Positions 8,810-17,615 of a stretch of DNA of 64,000 nt are shown here, piece by piece. The first letter of the stretch is position 1. Each line of letters opens with the position of its first letter. Origin of the DNA: Methanobacterium sp. GTDB taxonomy: Archaea; Methanobacteriota; Methanobacteria; Methanobacteriales; Methanobacteriaceae. Under the pieces are notes generated by a model, which worked only from the letters and a program-made list of their open reading frames with translations, was not told where the DNA came from and ran no database searches. The DNA is taken from the NCBI GenBank assembly GCA_039666455.1, contig JAVSLW010000010.1:1-64000 (forward strand), in the 5' to 3' direction. Made by a program: the position numbers and the translations under genes.

Positions 8810-8862
8810 AGCATGATGTTAGAATTATACAACATAGTGTTAGAAATTGTTAACATTATGTT
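8810..8862. promoter_or_regulatory. Three operator repeats with exact 21-bp period
   Basis: Three 11-bp near-palindromes, AGCATGATGTT (8810-8820), AACATAGTGTT (8831-8841) and AACATTATGTT (8852-8862), start exactly 21 bp apart. Each is followed by a related purine-rich stretch (TAGAATTATA, TAGAAATTGT, GGAAATAAAT). The array ends 47 bases before the start of the gene at 8910. Two-turn phasing is typical of cooperative repressor binding. The HTH protein encoded downstream at 9538 is the obvious candidate ligand. Confidence 0.65.
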
Positions 8863-8909
8863 GGAAATAAATAACTTAAAAATGTAAGATAGGTAAGGAC
8901 CGTGATTGT

Positions 8910-9461
8910 ATGAAAATCAAATTTAACTGGGCATGGGGATTTTTAGGAGTATTAGGACTTCTTGGATATGTGTTAAATGAACCACTCTATTATGCGTTCT
9001 TTGCATTCTTTATATTTTTCATAGGAATCAAAGATCAGAAAAAAAAGGACAAATATGAAAAGAAGGAAGAAAGGAATATCATTGATCTTTATAAGATAAG
9101 TATGTGGAGTGCATCGGCAGCATTAATTTTATCAGGGATTGTTTTAATTATTTGGAAGACAATTGATGATACAATAGCTATAGTGGTTTTGTTAAGCATA
9201 GTTGTGCTCAGTTCGAACTTTTTTCAGTCAATAGGAATGGAAAAACCCACAAAAGATGAAAGGATAAGGAAGATAGGCACAGCTGCGGCTACATATTCCT
9301 GGTATGCGACATTAAGCTTTGTAAGCTTTTTACTTGTCTTTAGTTACTGGGGAGGCCGTGAATATAACGCTGCAGAAGCATTCGGTGTAACAATTCTTAC
9401 AATGATATCTACAATGGTTGTAGCCAACGTAATTTTAAGCCGTAAAGGCGATATAGAATAA
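8910..9461 (+). CDS. Membrane protein of the DUF2178/DUF3796 type
   Basis: The 183-residue protein has two clusters of membrane helices separated by a charged loop. The first (residues 8-45, WGFLGVLGLLGYV and YYAFFAFFIFFIG) ends in a lysine-rich stretch. A second helical pair lies at about 67-110, followed by a cytosolic KPTKDERIRKIG turn and two more helices up to 175. The KDERI-KIG-A turn is typical of small archaeal and bacterial membrane proteins called DUF2178 or DUF3796, which commonly sit next to a small Xre-type regulator, as here. Its biochemical role is unknown; a membrane-sensing partner of the regulator is an inference. Confidence 0.6.
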   Translation: MKIKFNWAWGFLGVLGLLGYVLNEPLYYAFFAFFIFFIGIKDQKKKDKYEKKEERNIIDLYKISMWSASAALILSGIVLIIWKTIDDTIAIVVLLSIVVLSSNFFQSIGMEKPTKDERIRKIGTAAATYSWYATLSFVSFLLVFSYWGGREYNAAEAFGVTILTMISTMVVANVILSRKGDIE

Positions 9462-9537
9462 AAGTGAGTTTTACCTGGTAAAATTCTTATTTGTATAATT
9501 TAAAGTAATTTGAGATACATAATTAAACAGGATTCTA

Positions 9538-9744
9538 ATGAGAACTAGAATAAAAGAATTCAGAGCTAAATATGACCTTACCCAGGCAGAACTTGCAGAA
9601 AAAGTTGGTGTTAGGAGAGAAACGATAGTTTTCCTTGAAAAGGGTAAATATAATCCTTCATTAAAACTTGCTCATGATATTGCAGTGGCTTTAAATGCCA
9701 AAATTGATGAACTGTTTATTTTCGATGATGAGAAAGATAAATGA
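9538..9744 (+). CDS. Xre-family helix-turn-helix regulator
   Basis: At 68 residues this is a bare HTH_3 DNA-binding domain: IKEFRAKYDLTQAELAEKVG (helices 1-2), VRRETIVFLEKGKYNPSLKL (recognition helix and the conserved E-KG-YNPSL motif), then ALNAKIDELFIF. The same size and sequence type recurs across archaea and bacteria as regulators paired with small membrane proteins. It follows the DUF2178/3796-like gene by 76 bases. The triplet operator at 8810-8862 ahead of that gene suggests autoregulation of the pair, an inference from layout. Confidence 0.88.
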   Translation: MRTRIKEFRAKYDLTQAELAEKVGVRRETIVFLEKGKYNPSLKLAHDIAVALNAKIDELFIFDDEKDK

Positions 9745-9794
9745 ATTTTAAAAGATGGAAAATAGGTTAAGTGAAAAAATTTAAATGCTTCTTT

Positions 9795-11060
9795 TTAAAC
9801 AACTTCATTTTTCATTATTTCCCTTAAAACTGCGGTGGCATAACAGCCCTTCGGGATTGAAAATTCAATCAGAATTCCTTCATCAGTAGCTTTAGCTGAT
9901 GTATTCCATATTTTAAACCTTATTGCACGTCTTAATCCATGACTTCCAAGTTTGGGCATTTTAGGAACTTTAAATTCTTCTAAAGTAACTCCTTCTTCAT
10001 CTAAAACTTTTTGCTCCATTTCTCCAGGTTTTCCGCCTGCAAGTGGAACTTTACTTCCAAGAAGGGGTGCTGTGGGGTGAACCTCAAAGTTTTTAATTTG
10101 CTCATTAATATCATTGCCAAATTCATGTACTAAATGCTCTTCATTATCAATAATTATATCTCCTTCCACGTATTTATCAATTCCAAGCTTTGCTCTCTCA
10201 CTTACTGCTTTGTTGAATAAAAAGGATTGGTAAGCATGGACAAACATCCGTTTTAATGGTTTTGGAAGGCTTTCTATGGCGTGTTTGTAAGAATTTTCAT
10301 CTAAAGAAGCAATATCATTGATTTTTTTCTTTTTCATTTCCTTTAAGAGCGTTTTAAGCATCATCTTTTCATAGCGCATGCTTCTGGGCATTGCCCCAAG
10401 TAATTCCTCCCATTTTCCATCATCATACAATTTTCTTGCTTCTTTAATGTGTTCTGGCTCTTCTTCATATGGATTTCCAATGTATGAATCAACTACCTTT
10501 TTTAAATCATTTTCAAGCAATGCTTTTCCAACAAGATGGGTATTCGATCTTTTTGTACCAAACCTCTGCCAGCCATAATAATTGGGAACGCCTTTTTTAG
10601 TTAGTTCGGCCAGTATTTCATTTGCAACTTCACAATCAGCTTCAGGATTATCGGTATCTCTTATAAGTAATCGGAATTTATTCCCTGTAAGCTGTCCAAT
10701 CCTTAATTTCTTCTCATTTTGCATTATTTTAAGGATTTTCACCCTGTACAGTTTATCCTTTATTTTTTCAATTTTTTCAACTTCGCTGTTTGCAACACAC
10801 AGCCATTGCCTTGTGACTGCTCTTTTATCTTTCATTCCTGCAAAACCCATTCTTTTTCTGTCTATGTGCAGTTCATGTGCCACGTCCAGCACCACATCAA
10901 GGGTGTCTCTTCCTATTTTTTCAATGAAAAACCATGTATTAGGTCCTGTTCCGCTTGGTTCAGATTCTGGTATTTCTTCAACATAGAAATCTTCATATTT
11001 TGTCCTTATTCGCCCACCAATTCCTTTTTGACAGGTGATATAAGTTTCTGCATTAAGCAT
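9795..11060 (-). CDS. truD: tRNA pseudouridine(13) synthase TruD
   Basis: This 421-residue protein has the TruD signature GFAGMKDKRAVTRQW (residues about 72-86, with the catalytic aspartate in MKDKRA). The long inserted domain with NYYGWQRFGTKRSNTHLVG and the C-terminal LPKPLKRMFVHAYQSFLFNK are also present. TruD converts U13 of certain tRNAs to pseudouridine; archaeal members can also act on U35 of tRNA-Tyr. The length fits archaeal TruD. The start is supported by GGAG about 8 bases upstream. Confidence 0.94.
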   Translation of the reverse strand: MLNAETYITCQKGIGGRIRTKYEDFYVEEIPESEPSGTGPNTWFFIEKIGRDTLDVVLDVAHELHIDRKRMGFAGMKDKRAVTRQWLCVANSEVEKIEKIKDKLYRVKILKIMQNEKKLRIGQLTGNKFRLLIRDTDNPEADCEVANEILAELTKKGVPNYYGWQRFGTKRSNTHLVGKALLENDLKKVVDSYIGNPYEEEPEHIKEARKLYDDGKWEELLGAMPRSMRYEKMMLKTLLKEMKKKKINDIASLDENSYKHAIESLPKPLKRMFVHAYQSFLFNKAVSERAKLGIDKYVEGDIIIDNEEHLVHEFGNDINEQIKNFEVHPTAPLLGSKVPLAGGKPGEMEQKVLDEEGVTLEEFKVPKMPKLGSHGLRRAIRFKIWNTSAKATDEGILIEFSIPKGCYATAVLREIMKNEVV

Positions 11061-11203
11061 GAGTTTTTTCTCCAGTATATTTAAAATTGAACAATATAAA
11101 AATTAGTTCTATTATTATGTTTTATTCTATTATTCCTTTATAAACTGAATGAAATAGGGAAGTTTTATTTATTCTTGCAGCCATACACTAATTGGAGATT
11201 AAT

Positions 11204-11791
11204 ATGATCATCGGAATATGTGGAAGCCCAAGACAACAGGCTACAGATTACGTCACCAAAAAAGCATTAAACATGCTTGAAGAGAAAGGTTTCGAAACAG
11301 CTTTTTTCAGCATCCGTGGAAAAGATATAGCTGCTTGCATACACTGTGATTACTGTTTGAGGCAGCACGAGTGTATTAAAAAAGACGATATGTACGAAGT
11401 TTACAGTTTAATTCAGGATTGTAAAGGACTTATACTGGCATCTCCAAGCTACAACAGCGGGATGAGTGCACAGCTAAAAGCTGTTCTGGATAGAACACGT
11501 GCTTTAGGTGCTGCAGACATTAATTTTTTAAAAAATAAAGTTGGAATGGCTATTGCAGTTGGTGGCGACAGGATGGGAGGTCAGGAACTGGTTATCCAGC
11601 AGATAATCACTTATTACGTGCTTACTGGAGCAATACCTGTAAGTGGAGGAGCATGGGGAGCGAATTTAGGCGCCACATTCTGGTCAAAGGATAGTGTTGA
11701 TGGTGTAAAGGCAGACGATGAAGGCTTTAAAACCCTAAAGAAAACTGTAGATAAATTTGCCCAGTTTTTAGAAATTTATAGCGAAAAATAA
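11204..11791 (+). CDS. Flavodoxin-like FMN reductase family protein (iron-sulfur flavoprotein type)
   Basis: The N-terminus MIIGICGSPRQQATDYVTKK is the FMN phosphate-binding loop of the NADPH-dependent FMN reductase/flavodoxin fold, and LILASPSYNSGMSAQLKAV is the second flavin loop. Between them IAACIHCDYCLRQHECIKKD gives a cysteine set like that binding a [4Fe-4S] cluster in archaeal iron-sulfur flavoproteins. These enzymes move electrons to oxygen, peroxide or unknown acceptors. ATG 11204 is used because GGAG precedes it; an in-frame TTG at 11192 would overlap that site. Confidence 0.85.
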   Translation: MIIGICGSPRQQATDYVTKKALNMLEEKGFETAFFSIRGKDIAACIHCDYCLRQHECIKKDDMYEVYSLIQDCKGLILASPSYNSGMSAQLKAVLDRTRALGAADINFLKNKVGMAIAVGGDRMGGQELVIQQIITYYVLTGAIPVSGGAWGANLGATFWSKDSVDGVKADDEGFKTLKKTVDKFAQFLEIYSEK

Positions 11792-11983
11792 TAAACTTAC
11801 TATTTTCTTAATTTTAAAAATTTAACAGGTTTTTAAAATTGGTTTTTCTAAAAATAAGAAAAAAGTATTAAATAAAGCTTTTAAATACTATCTATTCTAT
11901 AAAATAGAAGTATAAAATTCAACATAACTGATTTTATTATCTAAACGAAATAATCGGTGAATATTTTATTTTTTGGTGAATTA

Positions 11984-13531
11984 ATGTCAACTTCAAAGAT
12001 ACTTAAAGGAAGCTTTCTTATAATGATAAGCTACATATTCTTTCGAATAGGTGGCTTAATATACCGATTTTTAATGGGTAGATTGCTTGGTCCAGATGGT
12101 TACGGTCTTGTTGTACTGACATTGCCCTTTCAGGGAATTTTCCAGATTCTATCATCTGCTGGAATCCCTCCGGCCATTGCTAAGTTTGTAGCGCAGCATA
12201 AAGTTATTGGCGAAGATGAAATGGCGAGACAGGTCATTTTTACCTCTCTAAAACTCATGTCAATTCTGGGCATTTTCTTTGCCCTTGTAATATTCTTCTC
12301 TGCTGACTGGATAGCTCTTAACTGGTTCAAAAAGCCTGAAGTTGCCTATCCACTTCAAGCTGTTGCACTTATAACTCCTTTTAGTGTTATAGTGGGAGCC
12401 TTTAGAGGAACTTTCCAGGGATTATACCGGATGGAATTTATAGTGGCCACAAGAGCTGCAGAACAGATTTTCACCATTATTTTTGCAGTTGTGCTTGTAT
12501 CATTAGGTTTTTATGCTGCAGGAGCAGTTATGGGTACAGGGTTAGGGTTTTTAGCCTCCGCAATTACTGCTGTTTTAATATTCAAGAAATACTTATGGGA
12601 ATATTTTCCAGCACCGTCTCCTGAAAATAAATTAAGTTTCAAGGAAGAGTTAGGCCTTATTAGAATAATTTTAGCGTTTTCAATACCTGTTGCAGTTACA
12701 GGATTATCTGAACTGGCAATATATGATGTCAGTACATTTATGATAGGTAGATATCTGACGGCCAGGGATGCAGGATACTATGGGGTGGCAGATCCAGTAT
12801 CAAGATTGCCCCTTATAATTTCACTTTCTGTAGCAACGGCAATACTTCCTGCTGCGTCTGAAGCTTCGAGTTTAAATGATAAGAAGTTGCTTGAAACTTA
12901 TGTAAATCAATTGTATCGTTACGTTGTTTTACTTATCCTGCCAATTTGTGTGGGCATTTCTATATTTGCAGAGCCCATTCTTGGATTATTGTTCGGGTAT
13001 GAATTCATCTATGGTGCAGGTGCCCTGAGTGTTCTTGTTATTGGAATGGCTTTTTACACTCTATTTATGGGTTTATCAAGTATTATCCAGGGAATTGGAC
13101 ATCCCAGGCTTCCTATGATTATTCTCCTTACAGGAACAGTGATAAATATCATCCTGAATTATATTATGGTGCAGATTTATGGAATTATAGGTGCTGCAGT
13201 AGCTACAACTATAGCTGCTTTCATTATAATGGTGGCAATAGTGTGGAAAACTTCCAAAATAACTGAGGTTAACCCTCCATACTCAGATTTCATTAAAATA
13301 GGAATTGCATCTGGGGTAATGGGATTGACCCTATTAATAATCCCTAAAACTATATATGGACTTATATTAGCATTAATTATAGCTCCAATTATCTATTTAA
13401 CTGTATTTACACTTATTAGAGGGTTTAAAAAAGAAGATATCAGGATAATGAAAAAATATGTGATAAAATTGGGTCCACTATCTGAAGTGGTGGGAAAAGC
13501 AATTAAATTTATAGAAAGATTTGCAGAATAA
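11984..13531 (+). CDS. Polysaccharide/lipid flippase of the MOP superfamily
   Basis: This protein of about 515 residues has some 14 hydrophobic segments. It opens with KILKGSFLIMISYIFFRIGG and GRLLGPDGYGLVVLTLPFQG, the N-terminal pattern of Wzx/SpoVB-type flippases, and has the IPVAVTGLSELAIYDVSTFMIGRYL repeat at the start of its second half. Such proteins move lipid-linked sugars across the membrane for cell-wall or glycan assembly; a pseudomurein precursor or S-layer glycan is plausible here, but the substrate cannot be read from sequence. The start is ATG 11984 behind GGTGA. Confidence 0.85.
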   Translation: MSTSKILKGSFLIMISYIFFRIGGLIYRFLMGRLLGPDGYGLVVLTLPFQGIFQILSSAGIPPAIAKFVAQHKVIGEDEMARQVIFTSLKLMSILGIFFALVIFFSADWIALNWFKKPEVAYPLQAVALITPFSVIVGAFRGTFQGLYRMEFIVATRAAEQIFTIIFAVVLVSLGFYAAGAVMGTGLGFLASAITAVLIFKKYLWEYFPAPSPENKLSFKEELGLIRIILAFSIPVAVTGLSELAIYDVSTFMIGRYLTARDAGYYGVADPVSRLPLIISLSVATAILPAASEASSLNDKKLLETYVNQLYRYVVLLILPICVGISIFAEPILGLLFGYEFIYGAGALSVLVIGMAFYTLFMGLSSIIQGIGHPRLPMIILLTGTVINIILNYIMVQIYGIIGAAVATTIAAFIIMVAIVWKTSKITEVNPPYSDFIKIGIASGVMGLTLLIIPKTIYGLILALIIAPIIYLTVFTLIRGFKKEDIRIMKKYVIKLGPLSEVVGKAIKFIERFAE

Positions 13532-13566
13532 TACTATAAAATCTAAAAAGTTATGAGAGGATAATT

Positions 13567-14271
13567 ATGTCTGAGAGAAAAAGGCCTAAATATAGGCTGG
13601 ACATGGAAGTTGAAATTGGAGATAAGGTCGTATCTTTAAATAACAAAAAATCCAGGCTTCTTCAGTGTATAGACAAATACAGATCCATAGCAAAGGCCTC
13701 AAAGGAAACTGAAATCCCCTACAGGACAGCGCTTAAAAATATTGAAATCATGGAAAAAGAACTTGGTTTACCAATTGTAACCACAAAAAGAGGAGGAAAA
13801 GGAGGAGGAGGTAGCAGTGAGCTTACAGATATTGGAAAAGAAATCCTTCAAAAATTCGTCAAATTGAACAGAGTAATTAAAAAACACGCTGATTTAAATG
13901 AAATAGAGGGCGTTATATCTTATATAGATGAAGAAGAGAAAATAATGGCAGTAAAATTAGATAAAAAAGAAGTAATATTACCCATCACTGAAGAATTCAG
14001 TGTCGGTGATAATGTTCTTATTTTAATTGGTCCAAATGACATATTTGTAACTCTAAAAGCTCAAAAATCCAGTGTCAGGAATATGCTCGAAGGAAGAATA
14101 ACAGAGATGAAATTTAAAAAAGATATAGTGCGTATGACTGTAAATATCAATGGTATTAATGTTATTGCAGATATAACCGAATTATCCAGAAAAGAACTTG
14201 GCTTAAATCTTGGAAAAAATGTTTTCATAGGATTTAAAGCTGCCGCAGTAGATATTATAAAAAGGAACTAA
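13567..14271 (+). CDS. ModE-like molybdate/tungstate-responsive regulator
   Basis: Residues about 15-100 form a LysR-type winged helix as in ModE: ...SRLLQCIDKYRSIAKASKET then PYRTALKNIEIMEKELGLPI and the wing TTKRGGKGGGGSSELTDIGK. Two TOBE/Mop-like beta domains follow (about 115-165 and 170-234: SVRNMLEGRITEMKF, ITELSRKELGLNLGKNVFIG), the part that binds oxyanions in ModE. Methanogens need Mo or W for formylmethanofuran dehydrogenase, so control of uptake is a sensible role. No transporter is adjacent; instead a ferredoxin and hisB follow closely. Confidence 0.85.
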   Translation: MSERKRPKYRLDMEVEIGDKVVSLNNKKSRLLQCIDKYRSIAKASKETEIPYRTALKNIEIMEKELGLPIVTTKRGGKGGGGSSELTDIGKEILQKFVKLNRVIKKHADLNEIEGVISYIDEEEKIMAVKLDKKEVILPITEEFSVGDNVLILIGPNDIFVTLKAQKSSVRNMLEGRITEMKFKKDIVRMTVNINGINVIADITELSRKELGLNLGKNVFIGFKAAAVDIIKRN

Positions 14272-14294
14272 TATTTATTTAAAGAGTGAATTAT

Positions 14295-14504
14295 ATGAAG
14301 ATAATTGTTGATAAAGAAAAATGTACAGGATGCGGAATATGCAAAGAAGCTTGCCCTAAAGGAGGTAAAATATGGGATATAGATAATAAAGCCACGGTTA
14401 CAAACCTTCGGTTTTGTCATCTATGTACAATTTGTGCTTCCAAATGCCCAGAACAGGCAATACTTATAGTTAGAGATGATAATAAACCTCCAAAAGAGGA
14501 TTGA
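14295..14504 (+). CDS. Two-cluster [4Fe-4S] ferredoxin
   Basis: A 69-residue electron carrier with two four-cysteine motifs: CTGCGICKEACPKGG in the first half and CHLCTICASKCPEQA in the second. Each binds one [4Fe-4S] cluster, and the spacing between motifs is slightly long (KIWDIDNKATVTNLRF insert). It lies 23 bases after the ModE-like gene and its end almost touches the hisB ribosome site, so the three may be one transcript. ATG 14295 is preferred to GTG 14286 because GAGTGA precedes it. The redox partner is unknown. Confidence 0.88.
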   Translation: MKIIVDKEKCTGCGICKEACPKGGKIWDIDNKATVTNLRFCHLCTICASKCPEQAILIVRDDNKPPKED

Positions 14505-14532
14505 TATCCCTAAAGAAGTTAAGGATGGTATT

Positions 14533-15111
14533 ATGGGAAGAAGTAAAAAACTTGGTAGGAAAACCTCTGAAACTGATATTGAAATATCCATTAATATTGA
14601 TGGCACTGGAAAATCTGAAATAAACACTGGAATCAGTTTTTTTGACCATATGCTTGATTCATTTACAAGACACGGATTTTTTGACCTTCAAATTAATGCA
14701 AAAGGTGATTTAAAGGTCGATGATCACCATACTGTTGAAGATGTGGGAATTCTTCTTGGAGAGACATTTGCAGAAGCTATAGGCAATAAAAAAGGGATAA
14801 AACGAATGTCACATGCTATAATTCCTATGGATGATGCTTTGGCAACTGTCGCTGTGGATATAAGTGGCCGAAGCTGCAGCGTTTTAAAATTTTCCTTTAA
14901 AAAGGCAAAGGTAGGGGATTTAAGTACCGAAAATGTGGAACATTTCTTTGAATCATTTGCAAACCATGCAAGAATTAATATCAATGCAAAAGTAGAAGGG
15001 GAAAATGACCATCACAAAATAGAAGCACTCTTTAAAGCTTTTTCAAGGGCATTAAATGATGCATCAAAAATAGAGCATGATATTATTCCAAGTACCAAGG
15101 GGACTTTATGA
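14533..15111 (+). CDS. hisB: Imidazoleglycerol-phosphate dehydratase
   Basis: HisB catalyses the sixth step of histidine synthesis, dehydrating imidazoleglycerol phosphate. The Mn-binding histidine motifs are intact: SFFDHMLDSFTRHGFFDL, DDHHTVEDVGILLGE, and the mirrored second half SHAIIPMDDALA, EHFFESFANHARI and NDHHKIEALFKAFSRAL. The length of 192 residues is normal for the stand-alone enzyme. ATG 14533 follows AAGGATGG; upstream in-frame codons would run into the ferredoxin gene. No other his gene is adjacent, as is usual for dispersed his genes in methanogens. Confidence 0.95.
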   Translation: MGRSKKLGRKTSETDIEISINIDGTGKSEINTGISFFDHMLDSFTRHGFFDLQINAKGDLKVDDHHTVEDVGILLGETFAEAIGNKKGIKRMSHAIIPMDDALATVAVDISGRSCSVLKFSFKKAKVGDLSTENVEHFFESFANHARININAKVEGENDHHKIEALFKAFSRALNDASKIEHDIIPSTKGTL

Positions 15112-15164
15112 TTTGTTTAAATACTTAAATAATTTTTTAACTTGTAGGGTATTTCAACATATCA

Positions 15165-16370
15165 CTATTGTTTTTTATAGAAATAATCAAAAATTCTGCC
15201 AAAATCCATGCCAGAAACTTTACGACTCTTATAGAGTTCATATATGTTTTCTCTACCTTCTAAAAGAAATTTAGATTTAAGTCCGTATTTTATTGATAAA
15301 TTAGCTTCCACAAATGCGGCTAATTTATCACATGCCCGGATTAATTCACCATCAAGCGGTGAAAACTTATCTTTATTGTAATTTTTGTTTAAATCTTTGA
15401 ATTTAATTCCTGTTTTTATAATATTGCTTTCTTTGATTTTATTTTCAAATTCATCCTCAATGAAGTACTTCATTTCATCGTGCCAGGGCTTAGGAAGTAG
15501 AGGAAGTATCTCCTCCTTCATTCTTTCACTTTCGTATTCCTTAATCAATTCATCTAAATTTGCGGTGCTTTTAATTGGAGATATGATGTCTTTAGTTAAA
15601 ACTTCCGGTAAATCATGGAATAATCCGGCAAAGAAGTTATTGTAAATTCTCTTTTTGCATGGATCACTATCCATTTCAACTGTACATAGATATGCAGATG
15701 TTGCGACTATTAACATGTGTCCAAGAACTGATGTTTCAGGTATCCTGGGTGAATGGGCCCATCGTTTTTGAAACCTGAGCTGTCCACAGAGGTCTACAAA
15801 TCCATAGGACTTTTTTTCAAGAAGGATCTTTTGAACACCGATTAAATCATAGTGATCTTCAATCTGATTCTCGATATTCTCTTTTGTCTTTTCTATCCCA
15901 TAAATAAATGGTGCGGAGTGATATATTATTTTAAATTCCCAATTTGTTGCCAGATAGTGGGCTGCTCTTAGAATACGGCGCTCCAGAGTGTTTGGTGAGA
16001 GAGAAAAATATTTTTCAAACCTCATTTTGAATTCTCTGTTTTCCAGTGCATCTAAGTCATCTTTTAATTCTTTTAAAACGTATGTATTCAACTCTTCACG
16101 CCTTTCAGCCATCATACGATGAAATACAGGAGGTTTAATATCAGTTAATACCAATCTGTAGAGAAAATCAAAAATAAAACCTTCTATAATGTCTATCCAG
16201 TTTATGTGTCCTTCACCTTTTCTATCCTCTTCAATCTTAGCTATTACATACGCTATGACTATTTTATGGGCCTGTTTATCCAGTTCTGTTAATTCTACAG
16301 GCCTTATATGGTCATTCCACCGTTGCATGCTTGCAGCTTCAAAGAACCTTTCTATTAGTTTTTCTATCAT
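15165..16370 (-). CDS. HD-domain phosphohydrolase family protein
   Basis: A soluble protein of 401 residues with a C-terminal half HD fold: ETSVLGHMLIVATSAYL supplies the first His, NNFFAGLFHDLPEVLTKDI the HD pair with the downstream D, and LIRACDKLAAFVEA the last metal aspartate. This order and the HDLPEV-T-D signature resemble YfbR/YGK1-type 5'-nucleotidases. The N-terminal 170 residues (MIEKLIERFFEAASMQRWND) are a helical extension. The substrate is unknown. ATG at 16370 fits a GGGTGA site better than the ATG four codons earlier. Confidence 0.75.
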   Translation of the reverse strand: MIEKLIERFFEAASMQRWNDHIRPVELTELDKQAHKIVIAYVIAKIEEDRKGEGHINWIDIIEGFIFDFLYRLVLTDIKPPVFHRMMAERREELNTYVLKELKDDLDALENREFKMRFEKYFSLSPNTLERRILRAAHYLATNWEFKIIYHSAPFIYGIEKTKENIENQIEDHYDLIGVQKILLEKKSYGFVDLCGQLRFQKRWAHSPRIPETSVLGHMLIVATSAYLCTVEMDSDPCKKRIYNNFFAGLFHDLPEVLTKDIISPIKSTANLDELIKEYESERMKEEILPLLPKPWHDEMKYFIEDEFENKIKESNIIKTGIKFKDLNKNYNKDKFSPLDGELIRACDKLAAFVEANLSIKYGLKSKFLLEGRENIYELYKSRKVSGMDFGRIFDYFYKKQ

Positions 16371-16575
16371 TGATTCACCCATTCAAAAGCAGTATAAGAT
16401 TAAATTATTTCCATTTATTAAATAACTTAATTATTTATCTAAATTTAGATGAATAACGTGACACATTCAATTTATATCTGAATAAGATCAGGAGATTATT
16501 TTTAATAAATGGAAATTTATATTGGTTAAAAACATCGGGTAAAATTACTGCATAAAATAATAGTCATTTGCAAAA

Positions 16576-17604
16576 TTAACCTATCATATTATCCAGATCA
16601 AAGGATAATTCATCTGCAATTTCTTTAAGTTGAGCGTAAAGAACCTCATCAACTGGAATACCATTGTCCCTGACATTTCTAATGTTTCGAACTTCCATAT
16701 CCCCCGGGATGAAAATACCCTCCCCAGAACCTTTTATTTCTGCAATGAATTCGTCCACATCTTCTTTAAATTTTTCTATGTCCACAAATTTTGAAATGTC
16801 TATTGCTATCATGAGGTCACCTTTTGTACACATTTCTTTATGATTAGCAGTTCCTTTTACTCCTTTACCATACGCTGCTTTTACAAGAGGTCCTGCAAGA
16901 ATTTCAATCATGAATGCAAGTGCATAACCCTTATGTGCTCCAAAAGGTAGAATTGAACCTTTAAGCGCTGCTTTTGGATCTGTTGTTGGATTTCCTTCCA
17001 CATCAAGTGCAACATTTTCAGGGATTTTTTGTCCCTTTCGTATGGCTTCAAGAAGTTTACCTCTTGCAGACGCTGATGTTGCCATATCAACAGATACGTA
17101 GTTTTTATTTGATGGAATTCCAATTGCTATAGGATTTGTTCCGAGAATAGGCTCTTTACCACCTATTGGAGCTACTGCGGGCTCTGTATTTGCAATTACA
17201 AGGCCAACCATGTCTTCTGTAACTGCCATGTCTGAATAGTATCCTGCCACTCCAAAATGGTTTGAATCATGAATTCCCACCATTCCAATTCCAGTACTTT
17301 TTGCCTTCTGGATGGCTATTTCCATTCCTTTATAAGCAACAACATGTCCAAATTTATGATTACCATTTATAAGTGCCATTGCCGGTGTTTCTTTTTCTAT
17401 TTCTATTTCTGCATCTGTTTTAATCGTTCCGGCTTTAAGCCCCTTTATATATTGGGGAAACCTGCCCAGTCCATGTGATGAAAAACCCTTTAAATTGGCA
17501 TCTAAGGTCACATCGGCAACGATTTCTGCATCCTCACATGAAACGTTCATCCTTGTTAAAATTTCAATGATTATTGCTTTTTCCTGTTCGGCTGTTATAT
17601 TCAT
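16576..17604 (-). CDS. comC: L-sulfolactate dehydrogenase / malate-type 2-hydroxyacid dehydrogenase
   Basis: This 342-residue protein belongs to the LDH2/MDH2 family, distinct from Rossmann-type malate dehydrogenases. It shows GFSSHGLGRFPQYI at the N-terminus, the catalytic VGIHDSNHFGVAGYY, IGGKEPILGTNPIAIGIP and VDMATSASARGKL. In methanogens the family member ComC oxidises sulfolactate to sulfopyruvate in coenzyme M synthesis and can also act on malate. It lies 11 bases downstream of purM on the same strand. The exact substrate cannot be settled from sequence. Confidence 0.85.
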   Translation of the reverse strand: MNITAEQEKAIIIEILTRMNVSCEDAEIVADVTLDANLKGFSSHGLGRFPQYIKGLKAGTIKTDAEIEIEKETPAMALINGNHKFGHVVAYKGMEIAIQKAKSTGIGMVGIHDSNHFGVAGYYSDMAVTEDMVGLVIANTEPAVAPIGGKEPILGTNPIAIGIPSNKNYVSVDMATSASARGKLLEAIRKGQKIPENVALDVEGNPTTDPKAALKGSILPFGAHKGYALAFMIEILAGPLVKAAYGKGVKGTANHKEMCTKGDLMIAIDISKFVDIEKFKEDVDEFIAEIKGSGEGIFIPGDMEVRNIRNVRDNGIPVDEVLYAQLKEIADELSFDLDNMIG

Positions 17605-17615
17605 TTCATCACCAA

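Noticed and set aside
10582..11084. Long plus-strand frames opposite truD
   Set aside because: They are antisense shadows of a well-supported gene and lack ribosome sites or recognisable domains.
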